A stretch of 50,231 nt of DNA from a bacterium HR30. GTDB lineage: Bacteria > Desulfobacterota > Binatia > HRBIN30. How positions within the stretch are numbered: position 1 is the stretch's first letter; each line of letters starts with the position of its first letter. The DNA is taken from NCBI GenBank assembly GCA_002898795.1, contig BEIG01000010.1, positions 1 through 50,231 of the forward strand, in the 5' to 3' direction. A program made the translations under genes and the position numbers. This document shows positions 19,065-27,013 of the stretch, piece after piece. Below the pieces are notes generated by a model. It did not search any database, had not been told where the DNA came from, and was given only the letters and a program-made list of their open reading frames with translations.

Positions 19065-19955
19065 ATGAAACGGCGACTGCTGTCGGTTGTAACGGGGGCT
19101 CTAGCCCTGGGGCTGGCAGCCCTGAGCCCTGGACAACAAGTGGCGGAAATCGTTGCCATCACGGTGCCCGGAACTAATCCCATTGTCGACCCGAGTGCGC
19201 CGCTTTGGCGAGACGCTCGGCCGGTGGACGTGACCTTGTTGCCGCAAACGATCGTGGTCCCCCAGAAACCTGATGCCGCTGTGCGACAGCTCCAGGTTCG
19301 GGCGGCTCACAACGCCCAATGGCTCGCGTTCCGACTGGAGTGGGCGGATCCCACCGAGTCTAACCACATCGTGCTGGACAACTTTGGTGACCAAGTTGCG
19401 GTGGAGCTACCCGTAGACCCGCACGGGCCGGCGCCCTCGCCGATGATGGGCAATCCCGGTGGGCGCGTGAACATCATGCAATGGCGGGCCGCTTTCCAGC
19501 GCGACATTGACCGCGGCCCACCGACGGTGCAGAGTCTTTACCCAAACGCGTGGGCAGACGTTTACCCTGATCAGGTTCTCTCCGTCTCCGATGCGCGGGC
19601 CTATACCGGCGCGCTTGGAGTAGAAAACCCAATTTCGCGAGCCGCCGCCTCTCCCGTGCTCGACCAGATGGCAGAAGGTTGGGGCACAATGACGGTGAAG
19701 CCGGAGCAATACGCGGTGGGTCGCGGCGTGTGGAAAGACGGGCGCTGGGCCGTGGTGATCGCGCGGCCGCTGGTGTCGGACGATCTGAATGGGCCAAGGC
19801 TCGCCCGCGGGGATCGCACGGTCGTCGCCTTTGCGGTTTGGGAAGGTGGAAACGGTGAAGTTGGGTCGAGAAAGTCGTGGTCCACATGGGTTCCGCTGGT
19901 GATCGGGAGTGGCGGTGCCCAAAAGGGCGAGAGCGTGAAACGGCAACAACCATGA
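19065..19955 (+). CDS. Molybdoenzyme gamma subunit, haem-b-binding (EbdC/NxrC-like)
   Basis: ATG 19065 has GAGGAGG 6 bases upstream; the GTG at 19050 in the ORF track is less likely. A Sec-type signal peptide (MKRRLLSVVTGALALGLAALSPG) precedes a beta-rich domain of the ethylbenzene-dehydrogenase-gamma type: DPSAPLW, VRAAHNAQWLAFRLEWADPT, and a C-terminal VAFAVWEGGNGEVGSRKSWSTW. EbdC binds haem b through Met and Lys; the equivalent candidates here are M138 (VNIMQW) and K270 (GSRKSW). Its role would be to accept electrons from beta and hand them to a periplasmic cytochrome, none of which is encoded nearby. The stop overlaps the next start (ATGA). Confidence 0.88.
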   Translation: MKRRLLSVVTGALALGLAALSPGQQVAEIVAITVPGTNPIVDPSAPLWRDARPVDVTLLPQTIVVPQKPDAAVRQLQVRAAHNAQWLAFRLEWADPTESNHIVLDNFGDQVAVELPVDPHGPAPSPMMGNPGGRVNIMQWRAAFQRDIDRGPPTVQSLYPNAWADVYPDQVLSVSDARAYTGALGVENPISRAAASPVLDQMAEGWGTMTVKPEQYAVGRGVWKDGRWAVVIARPLVSDDLNGPRLARGDRTVVAFAVWEGGNGEVGSRKSWSTWVPLVIGSGGAQKGESVKRQQP

Positions 19956-20710
19956 AGGAACATTCTACGGTGCCAGGCAGTGGTCCGCTGGCAGATGGCG
20001 CGGCAGTGTCGGACGAGGCGAAGGTACTCAATACGCTGAGGCAAGCAACCATGTACCGCTTGCTGGCGACCGCTCTCAGCTACCCGAGCGAGGAGACCCT
20101 AGCTTGTATCGACACCACGGCGGAACAGCTCGCAGGCGGCATGAGGGAGTTCGCGCCTTTGATGGAACGATTGTGCGTGTGCGCACGCACGTCGGATCCC
20201 ACCTCCCTCGCGGCGGAATACCTGCGCATTTTCGAGCGGGATTCCCCTTGCTCGCCGCGCGAGGGGTCGTGGAACTTGCAGGGAGCCATGAGCCGCCCAG
20301 CATTGCTCGCCGACATCTCGGGCTTTTACTCGGCCTTCGGTGTGGGTCTGGGCAAGGTTTTGGGCGATACGGAAGATCACCTTGCGGCGGAACTCGAGTT
20401 CCTTGGATTCCTGGCTCTCAAGCTTGCCTATGCGCTGTCCACCGAAAACGATGAAGGAGTGGCCGTGGTGAACCGCGCGATACGCGCTTTTTGGTCTGAC
20501 CACGTAGCCCGCTTTATCCTGCCCTTTGCGCGTGCGTTGGAGGAAACCACGCGCGAGGAATTCTATCGGATCGTAGCTCGCATGCTGTGCGTGTGGGCCG
20601 AGCAAGAGTGCTGCCGCCTCGGTGTTACCCTACAGGAAACCGCCGAGCAAAAGCCTGGAGGCGCGCTCGAAGCTGACTGCTTTGTGTGCCCATTCAGTGA
20701 GCGCCCGTGA
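19952..20710 (+). CDS. TorD/NarJ-family molybdoenzyme assembly chaperone
   Basis: ATG 19952 overlaps the gamma stop (ATGA). The 252 aa all-helical protein has the TorD/DmsD fold features: LRQATMYRLLATALSYPSEE near the N-terminus, LAAEYLRIFERD, the central ELEFLGFLALKLAYAL, and FWSDHVARFILPFARAL. Such proteins bind the Tat signal peptide of the alpha subunit and hold export until the molybdenum cofactor is inserted. Being the fourth gene of an alpha-beta-gamma-delta set matches ebdABCD and serABCD-type operons. An N-terminal tail of about 25 Ser/Gly/Ala-rich residues precedes the domain. The end carries a Cys pair (DCFVCPF) whose role is unknown. The stop overlaps a GTG that may start glcD. 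Confidence 0.85.
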   Translation: MKEHSTVPGSGPLADGAAVSDEAKVLNTLRQATMYRLLATALSYPSEETLACIDTTAEQLAGGMREFAPLMERLCVCARTSDPTSLAAEYLRIFERDSPCSPREGSWNLQGAMSRPALLADISGFYSAFGVGLGKVLGDTEDHLAAELEFLGFLALKLAYALSTENDEGVAVVNRAIRAFWSDHVARFILPFARALEETTREEFYRIVARMLCVWAEQECCRLGVTLQETAEQKPGGALEADCFVCPFSERP

Positions 20711-22212
20711 CTAACCCGCGGGTGCTCGCCCGCAGTCGGTGGCCTGGGTTGTATCTGCAGGCGTGTCGGTCTACCGGTGCGGTGATGCTATCAACGCGCC
20801 TGCGCGAGCAGTTGCGAGAAATTGTAGGCGCCGAGGGGCTCATCGAACCCTACGAGGCACGCAAGGTCTACGAGTGCGACGGTTATACGCTCGAGCGCGC
20901 GGTGCCAGAGCTCGTGGTGCTGCCAGCTTCTACGGTGGAGATGTGCGCGGTCCTACGGCTCCTGCATCGCGCAGGCGTGTCGTTCGTGCCGCGCGGCGCA
21001 GGCACGGGGCTGAGCGGTGGTTGCTTGCCGCTCGAAGCTCCGGTGATGATCGGCACGAGCCGGATGCGCCGGATTCTCGAAGTCGACTCGGTGAACCGGC
21101 GCATCGTGGTCGAAGCGGGCGTGGCCAACCTAGACGTCACACGAGCCGCTGCTCCCTTTGGCTTGCATTATGCGCCGGATCCCTCCAGCCAGGCCGCGTG
21201 CTCGATCGGGGGAAACATCGCGGAGAACTCTGGTGGCCCCCACACCCTCAAGTATGGGGTCACGACCAATCACGTACTGGGCCTGGAACTCGTACTGCCG
21301 GATGGGCAAGCGGTTTGGCTGGGTGGCTGGGTGGACGATGTGCCTGGCTATGACCTGCGGGGATTTGTGGTTGGAAGCGAGGGAACCTGTGGCGTGGTTA
21401 CGCGCGCCATTTTGCGCCTCGTGCGTAACCCTGAAAGCTGGCACACGGCTTTGGCGGTGTTTCCGAGCGTAGCAGCGGCGACGAAGGCGGTGTCGGCCAT
21501 TATCGCTGTGGGGATTGTACCCGCGGCTTTGGAGATGATGGATCGTCTGATCGTGCAGGCGGTGGAACAAGCTTACCACTTTGGTTTCCCTGGAGACGCG
21601 GGTGCAGTGTTGATCGTGGAACTCGATGGTCACCCGGCAACCGTACAGGCAGAAGCGAAAGCGGTCAGGCAACTCTGTCTCGATGCCGGCGCTAGCGAAA
21701 TTCGCACCGCGGCGACGGACCAAGAGCGAGCCGAGTTGTGGAAAAGCCGGAAACGAGCGTTCGGTGCCGTCGGGCGCCTCGCTCCAAGCTACTGCACGCA
21801 AGATGGTGTAGTGCCGCGCACCCGTTTGCCGGAAATTCTGCAACGGATCACCGATGTGGCTGAGCGCTATCGGTTGCGCATCGGCAATGTGTTTCATGCT
21901 GGTGACGGTAATATCCACCCGATCTTGTTGTTCGATGAGCGCAACCCCGATGAGGTTCAGCGCGTGCTCGCGGCGGGTCGCGAGATCCTGGCTGCATGCG
22001 TGGAATTGGGCGGGAGCATTACTGGGGAGCATGGAGTGGGGGTGGAGAAGATCGACCAGATGCCGCTGCTGTTCACGCCGCAAGACTTGATCGTGATGCA
22101 GGCGCTGCGACGAGCCTTCGACCCGTTGGAACGCTGCAACCCGGGCAAAATCTTTCCGCGCCCCGGAGGTTGCGTCGAAGTGGTGCGACCCCGTCGCCAA
22201 GTTCCGGTATGA
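20707..22212 (+). CDS. glcD: Glycolate oxidase subunit GlcD (FAD-linked 2-hydroxyacid dehydrogenase)
   Basis: The FAD-binding (PCMH/VAO-type) flavoprotein of the glycolate/lactate dehydrogenase complex. RGAGTGLSGGCLPLE, YAPDPSSQAACSIGGNIAENSGG and the C-terminal FHAGDGNIHPILLFDERN, GSITGEHGVGVEK match E. coli GlcD along its length. Two starts are possible: GTG 20707, coupled to the chaperone stop (GTGA), or ATG 20785, which gives the N-terminal length usual for GlcD; neither has a good ribosome binding site. It oxidises a 2-hydroxyacid (glycolate, D-lactate or a larger homologue) and passes electrons to GlcF. What is unusual is its place directly behind a molybdoenzyme operon, with no gap. 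Confidence 0.92.
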   Translation: MTNPRVLARSRWPGLYLQACRSTGAVMLSTRLREQLREIVGAEGLIEPYEARKVYECDGYTLERAVPELVVLPASTVEMCAVLRLLHRAGVSFVPRGAGTGLSGGCLPLEAPVMIGTSRMRRILEVDSVNRRIVVEAGVANLDVTRAAAPFGLHYAPDPSSQAACSIGGNIAENSGGPHTLKYGVTTNHVLGLELVLPDGQAVWLGGWVDDVPGYDLRGFVVGSEGTCGVVTRAILRLVRNPESWHTALAVFPSVAAATKAVSAIIAVGIVPAALEMMDRLIVQAVEQAYHFGFPGDAGAVLIVELDGHPATVQAEAKAVRQLCLDAGASEIRTAATDQERAELWKSRKRAFGAVGRLAPSYCTQDGVVPRTRLPEILQRITDVAERYRLRIGNVFHAGDGNIHPILLFDERNPDEVQRVLAAGREILAACVELGGSITGEHGVGVEKIDQMPLLFTPQDLIVMQALRRAFDPLERCNPGKIFPRPGGCVEVVRPRRQVPV

Positions 22213-22216
22213 GGCA

Positions 22217-23521
22217 ATGAGCGTGCCGAGTGAAGCTTTGGCTCGCGAGCTTGCAGCACGATTGCCTCCTGAATCGGTTTGCACCGATCGAGCGGAGCGC
22301 CAACGTTTTGCTTTGGGCGGTGTGCCACCCCAAGCCGTGGTCTATCCTTCAAGCGAAGAGGAGGTCGCTACCGCCGTGGCTTGTTGCGCGGAGCTCAGGG
22401 CTGCGCTTGTGCCGTGGGGCGGCGGGGCGCGACAGCGTCAAGTGCCCCCACCGTGGCAGTACGATGTGGCGCTCGTGTTGTCGCGCTTGAATCGCGTGCT
22501 CCGCTACGAGCCCGACGATCTCACGATGACCGTACAGTGCGGCTGCCGCATGGATTCGCTGGCCGCAGTTTTGGCGGCCAGGAGACAGTGGCTCCCGTTC
22601 GACGTTGCCCTACCAGGCGAGAGTACCGTGGGCGGAGTGGTGGCAAGTGCCACGGTTGGCTGGGAGCGGTCGGGACAACTTTCGACCCGAGACCTTTTGC
22701 TCGGTGTGACGTTCGTGGCAGGCAGGGGCGAGGTCGTGCGCGGGGGCGGCTCTGTGGTCAAGAACGTGGCTGGCTACGACATGATGCGCCTCGTTGCTGG
22801 TTCGTGGGGTACGCTCGGTGTGGTCACACAAGTGACTTGGAAGTTGCTGCCAGAGCCTCCGGAAAAAGCGGTCGGGTGGGTCGGTTGCCGAAGCCTCGCC
22901 CGTGCGATCGAGCAGGCGCTGGCAGGTGACCGGGTACGACCGCAGCCGAGCGGCTTGGCCGTGGTGGGGTTTGGGTCCGGCGCGGCCGTGGCCGACCCTC
23001 AGCGCGCTGGCGTTGTGGTGGCATACACTGGCAGCGCCGGGGAAGTGCAGGAGGGCAAGTCGGCTTTCGAGGAGGAAGTGGAAGATGTGCATTGGTTTCC
23101 TCACCTGGGTGCTGCAACTGGCTTGGTGCGACGAATTCGTGACTTCTCGCTCGTGGGACCCACGCACCCTTGGGCCGCGGGACTCCGCCTAGCGTTGCTG
23201 CCAAGCGACCTTGCAGCTTGTGTGGAGGAACTGACAGCCTTCCTCGATGAGGACAACACTAGCGTGTGCATCTGGCCGCAGCGGGGCACGGTGTACGTGC
23301 GTTTCACCGAGCAGAGCGAGCGAAGCCTGATGCGGCGCGCCTTTTTGTGGGCAGCCGAGTTTGCCCAGGAGCATCGCGGCTGGGCGTGGCCCGATTGGTG
23401 GCCCGAAGGTTGGGAGTTCGACGCCGTCTCCCTTCCTCACTTGTACCTGTCTCGACACATCAAAGATGCACTCGACCCGATGGGGATTTTCAGCCCCGGA
23501 CGCTACTGGAGGCACTGGTAA
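22217..23521 (+). CDS. glcE: Glycolate oxidase subunit GlcE
   Basis: A second, smaller FAD-binding-domain protein of the GlcDEF complex (434 aa; E. coli GlcE is about 350, so the middle and C-terminus are longer). Family features are YPSSEEEVATAVA, LVPWGGGARQ, LPGESTVGGVVASATVGWERSGQLSTRDLLLGVTF, VVKNVAGYDMMRLVAGSWGTLGVVT and a terminal DPMGIFSPGRY. It follows glcD by 4 bases and its stop overlaps the glcF start (TAATG), so all three are co-translated. Its exact contribution in the complex is not defined in the family; it is required for activity in E. coli. Confidence 0.9.
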   Translation: MSVPSEALARELAARLPPESVCTDRAERQRFALGGVPPQAVVYPSSEEEVATAVACCAELRAALVPWGGGARQRQVPPPWQYDVALVLSRLNRVLRYEPDDLTMTVQCGCRMDSLAAVLAARRQWLPFDVALPGESTVGGVVASATVGWERSGQLSTRDLLLGVTFVAGRGEVVRGGGSVVKNVAGYDMMRLVAGSWGTLGVVTQVTWKLLPEPPEKAVGWVGCRSLARAIEQALAGDRVRPQPSGLAVVGFGSGAAVADPQRAGVVVAYTGSAGEVQEGKSAFEEEVEDVHWFPHLGAATGLVRRIRDFSLVGPTHPWAAGLRLALLPSDLAACVEELTAFLDEDNTSVCIWPQRGTVYVRFTEQSERSLMRRAFLWAAEFAQEHRGWAWPDWWPEGWEFDAVSLPHLYLSRHIKDALDPMGIFSPGRYWRHW

Positions 23522-24825
23522 TGGCCCAAGCGGTAGGGAGCCAAGGGATACAGGCCCACGTGCCCATGGCGCGTTTACTAGAGTGTGTGCACTGTGGTTT
23601 ATGTTTGCCCGCTTGCCCGACTTACTTGGAACTCGGGCATGAGGCGGATTCGCCGCGGGGACGCATCCATTTGATCCGCGAGCTGGTAGAAGGGCGCATG
23701 CCGCTTGGGCGCGACGCGGTGCGCCACTTGGATCTGTGCTTGGGCTGCCTTGGGTGCGAGACGGCATGCCCTTCTGGCGTGCATTACCGCGAGCTCATCG
23801 AGGGTGCGCGGGTGGCGCTCGAAGAATCTTACCGCCGCCGCTGGCGGGAGAGGTTGCTGCGGCGCTTCGTGCTCGAGGTGTTTCCCTACCCACACCGCCT
23901 GGCGGCGCTGCTGTGGCCCGTAAGGATCGCGGATCGGCTTGGGCTTGGCGAGCTGCTGCGGAAGCTGCCGTTGGCGGAGATGGTTCCCCCACGAGAGAGC
24001 AGGCAGCAGTGGGATCCCCCGACGCTGATTTCCGCTCGGGGCACGCGGCGCTATCGCGTGGCCCTGTTTCGCGGCTGCGTGGCTCGGGTCCTGTTCCCTG
24101 GAGTAGAAGCCGCTTTGGTTCGCGTTCTGACCGACAATGGTTGCGACGTGCTCGTACCAGGAGAACAAGGTTGCTGTGGGGCATTGGCGGCGCACCAGGG
24201 TGATCGTGTTCGCGCCACGGCATCGGTAGGTGCTGTCGTCCGGTCCTTCGCAGAGCCCGTGGACGCCATTTTGGTTACGGCCGCCGGTTGCGGTGCCTTC
24301 TTGCGCTCCTACGGGCATTGGGCGAAGGGTACAGAGTTGGAAGAGACCGCTCGAAGGGTTGCCTCGCGCGTGCGCGACGCCACAGAGTTTTTGTCCGGCC
24401 TCGACTTACCTCGCCCGAGTCGTCCGCTCGGCTGGAGGGTGGCGTACCACCATGCCTGCCACTTGGCCCACGCGCAAGGAATCCGCGAGGAACCTATGCG
24501 TTTGTTGCGGCTTGCGGGCGCGGAACTGGTGCCTTTTGAAGAAGCTGACCTTTGTTGTGGCAGCGCTGGCTCTTACAACATTCTCGAGCCGAAGCTTGCC
24601 CGGCGCCTTGGAGAACGGAAAGCGCGAAACATCCGAACAAGCGGTGCAGAGGTTGTCGCCGTGGCGAATCCGGGTTGTTCCATCCAAATCCGAGCAGCGC
24701 TGCGACGTGTTGGAACTCCCCTACCAGTTTTGCATCCCGTGGAAATTCTGGATGCGGCGTACCGTGGCAACGCACAACTCGGGTCAGAGCTGGCTGCCGC
24801 CCCCCTGTCTGGTCAACCAACTTAA
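23521..24825 (+). CDS. glcF: Glycolate oxidase iron-sulfur subunit GlcF
   Basis: ATG 23521 overlaps the glcE stop by one base; the track start 23266 lies inside glcE. The 434 aa product has two N-terminal 4Fe-4S motifs (CVHCGLCLPACPTY and CLGCLGCETACPSGVHY) and two C-terminal cysteine-rich CCG domains (GCCGALAAHQGD and LCCGSAGSYNILEP, each with its upstream Cys such as YHHACHLAHAQ). This is the GlcF/GlpC/HdrD-like arrangement that takes electrons from GlcD and passes them to the membrane quinone pool. It ends tail-to-tail with the minus-strand lipoprotein gene, sharing 4 bases. Confidence 0.92.
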   Translation: MAQAVGSQGIQAHVPMARLLECVHCGLCLPACPTYLELGHEADSPRGRIHLIRELVEGRMPLGRDAVRHLDLCLGCLGCETACPSGVHYRELIEGARVALEESYRRRWRERLLRRFVLEVFPYPHRLAALLWPVRIADRLGLGELLRKLPLAEMVPPRESRQQWDPPTLISARGTRRYRVALFRGCVARVLFPGVEAALVRVLTDNGCDVLVPGEQGCCGALAAHQGDRVRATASVGAVVRSFAEPVDAILVTAAGCGAFLRSYGHWAKGTELEETARRVASRVRDATEFLSGLDLPRPSRPLGWRVAYHHACHLAHAQGIREEPMRLLRLAGAELVPFEEADLCCGSAGSYNILEPKLARRLGERKARNIRTSGAEVVAVANPGCSIQIRAALRRVGTPLPVLHPVEILDAAYRGNAQLGSELAAAPLSGQPT

Positions 24826-25586
24826 TGCGTTGATGATCCGGGGGTGGCAGCCGAAGCGGCAGGCTCCAAGTGGACGAGCAATCGGCGCACGGCCGTGTGT
24901 ACCTTGTGGGTGGGCCAGAGTTCGTGTTCAGGCCGGCGGTAATAAGAGCGGGCTACGAACACAGTCAGCCATTGCACCGGAACTCTTGCGCTGTAAAGCG
25001 CGCGCCCGTCGGGTTCGATCAGCTCCAAATATAGCCACATTGCGGTAACCCATTGCGGCATGTCCAAGATTGGTTGCCCGTGGAACTCCATGACCTCGTC
25101 GTCGAACCGAGGCCAGGGTGGCTCTCCGGTGCGCAGCATCAGGCTACCTTCGCGGGTCCAGGTGACCGCTAACACATCCACGTTGTGGGAGCGGGCCAGG
25201 TCGCGTGCAACGTAGGCGCGGGCGGTCTCCAGTTTCTTCCGATCGGGCTCGCCCGTGAGGGGATTGAACAGCCCACCGATTTGGCTTGCATAGCGGCGCC
25301 AAACCGGTCCCACGACATCGCTGCCGACGACCTGGTATCCCCGTTTTCGCAATAGGTCGCTCAGCGCAAACTCAATATCGCTGGCAACTTTCTCTCGGCG
25401 GAATCCCGACACGGCCACTCCGGGAGGCAAAATACCGATGGTTCGCACTACGCGCTGGAACTCCTCGCGCGGTACAAGGTAGGGGTCGAAGTCCTTGGTG
25501 GCCGGGCACCCACTGACCACGGCGAGGAGAAACACCAAGAATGGTGCGGAACACTGGAAGCGTTGCTGTCGCCTTGGCCGCCTCAT
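24822..25586 (-). CDS. Putative lipoprotein, family unknown
   Basis: I start at ATG 25586, giving MRRPRRQQRFQCSAPFLVFLLAVVSGC, a lipoprotein signal with lipobox VSGC; the ORF-track start 25712 adds a non-coding-looking tail. The 254 aa protein has VRTIGILPPGV near the N-terminus, GGLFNPLTGEPD in the middle, a DVLAVTW strand and a LYLELIEPDGRALYSARVPVQW segment. I do not recognise a named family; strand patterns resemble GNA1162/CsgG-type lipoproteins. It overlaps the M48 protease stop by ATGA, so both are one operon. It looks remotely homologous to the lipoprotein at 27014-27811 across the protease gene. Confidence 0.75.
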   Translation of the reverse strand: MRRPRRQQRFQCSAPFLVFLLAVVSGCPATKDFDPYLVPREEFQRVVRTIGILPPGVAVSGFRREKVASDIEFALSDLLRKRGYQVVGSDVVGPVWRRYASQIGGLFNPLTGEPDRKKLETARAYVARDLARSHNVDVLAVTWTREGSLMLRTGEPPWPRFDDEVMEFHGQPILDMPQWVTAMWLYLELIEPDGRALYSARVPVQWLTVFVARSYYRRPEHELWPTHKVHTAVRRLLVHLEPAASAATPGSSTH

Positions 25587-26800
25587 CGTGAACTCTGCTC
25601 GATTTCTTCGAGGATGCCTTGCACAATGGCCCGGTCCAATGCCTCCGGTGCCAGCTCGACGTAGCGTGTGAGATGTTTCCGCGCACAGGCCAGGTTGCCC
25701 TGTTCGCGACAAAGCAGGCCAGCCTCCCGGTGGGCAGGTGCAAAGCGAGCATCCAGCGCGAGTGCATGGGCATATGCCTCGGCTGCTGCCTCCAAGTTAC
25801 GTTCCCGCGTGTGTCGGCGATGCCAATCGCCGAGCGCCACGTAGCCGTCGGGTCGGTTGGGCAATGCGCGAATATGTTGGTCGATCAGGAAACGGGCTCG
25901 CTCGAAGCGCCGAAGTTTCATGTTGGTTGCCGCTACTTCGAGGCGCACTGTTGCCGTGTGTTCATGGTAGGTGGAGTCGCTGGAACGAGCGGGTGAAGCG
26001 GTAGAGCCAGTCGTGTTCATTTGCTGCCAGGCTTGCACGCGCTGCAGCCGGTCGGTCGTTGCCGGGTGGTTGCCGTAGAAATATGGTTCTTCCACCAAAC
26101 GCTCGGCGGCGAGCTGTTGTTCTTCTTGCAACAGACGCTGCATTGCCTCTAGGCACGCCGCGCCATCGTAACCGGCTGCACGTACGGCTTCCCACGCGCG
26201 CCGATCTGCCTCGTACTCGAGTTCGCGTGCGAAGCCCCGTACTTGCCACAATAGCAAGGAGGCGTGGGGACCTCCGAGAAGTTCGAACACGAGCGAAGGG
26301 CCTGGGAGTAGTATGGCCAAGCCGCCAGAGCCATACAGGAGCACGGCAAAGACGCTGCGTACAGTGCTGACAGCGCGCTGGTCGTGCAAGCTCTGGGCGT
26401 ACGCATGGCGTTCGGCAAAGTGAGTGATCTCGTGCCCGAGCACGCAGGCCAGCTCTCCCTCGCTGTCGAGCTGTGCCAAAAGGCCCTCGGACACAAAAAG
26501 CTTGCCGTTGGGGAGAACGAAGGCGTTCAAGAAAGGGTCGCGAATAACGCCGATCGCAACCGACTGCGACTCCAAGTGGAAGAAGGGTAGAAGACGCAAG
26601 GTGACTGCGCGGAGATAGTGGTCGAGGTCGGCGTCGGCGCGCAGGACCATGCGCTTCTGCAAGGTTTGGCTCAGTTCTTCCGCCTTCTCCCACAGCTTGC
26701 GCTCCTCTGGGGTTTGCGGCGCAGGCACTCCCACGAAGGGTTCGACATGTGGGCGGGGACAGCCTGAAAGCGCCAGAACCGTTGCGGCGGCGAACAACAT
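25583..26800 (-). CDS. M48-family zinc metalloprotease lipoprotein with C-terminal TPR-like repeats
   Basis: ATG 26800 gives MLFAAATVLALSGC, a short lipoprotein signal with lipobox LSGC; the 175 residues the ORF track adds before it are not coding-like. The catalytic HExxH motif is HEITH (GHEITHFAERHA), and the third zinc ligand lies in ELEYEADRRAWE. NPFxNAFVLPNGKLFVSEGLL-type sequence (DPFLNAFVLPNGKLFV) precedes it, as in BepA/LoiP-type periplasmic proteases. After HPATTDRLQ the last 120 residues form TPR-like helices (YVALGDWHRRHTRERNLEAA, FAPAHREAGLLCREQGN). It probably handles outer-membrane protein or lipoprotein quality control. It is co-translated with the downstream lipoprotein and divergent from 27014. 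Confidence 0.9.
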   Translation of the reverse strand: MLFAAATVLALSGCPRPHVEPFVGVPAPQTPEERKLWEKAEELSQTLQKRMVLRADADLDHYLRAVTLRLLPFFHLESQSVAIGVIRDPFLNAFVLPNGKLFVSEGLLAQLDSEGELACVLGHEITHFAERHAYAQSLHDQRAVSTVRSVFAVLLYGSGGLAILLPGPSLVFELLGGPHASLLLWQVRGFARELEYEADRRAWEAVRAAGYDGAACLEAMQRLLQEEQQLAAERLVEEPYFYGNHPATTDRLQRVQAWQQMNTTGSTASPARSSDSTYHEHTATVRLEVAATNMKLRRFERARFLIDQHIRALPNRPDGYVALGDWHRRHTRERNLEAAAEAYAHALALDARFAPAHREAGLLCREQGNLACARKHLTRYVELAPEALDRAIVQGILEEIEQSSR

Positions 26801-27013
26801 CCGCCGTGGCAAATGAAATAGTGTACCGGCAACGTCCCCACGACAATTCACGGAACACCCGCAAAAAGTCTTAGGCCGCCTTTTGGTGGCAACGCAACCA
26901 AGAAGTGATGCGTTCGGCACCCCGCGAGGGGATGCAGAGGCGCATTGGGCGTTGACTAAAGTGACCGCACGGCACAGAAGTGTACGGCACAGCATCCGAC
27001 GTAGGAAAACCGC

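Noticed and set aside
22217-24825. glcE/glcF as part of an alkyldihydroxyacetonephosphate synthase or D-lactate dehydrogenase system
   Set aside because: The three-gene order, two FAD proteins and the two-ferredoxin plus two-CCG subunit fit GlcDEF best, although D-lactate as substrate cannot be excluded.
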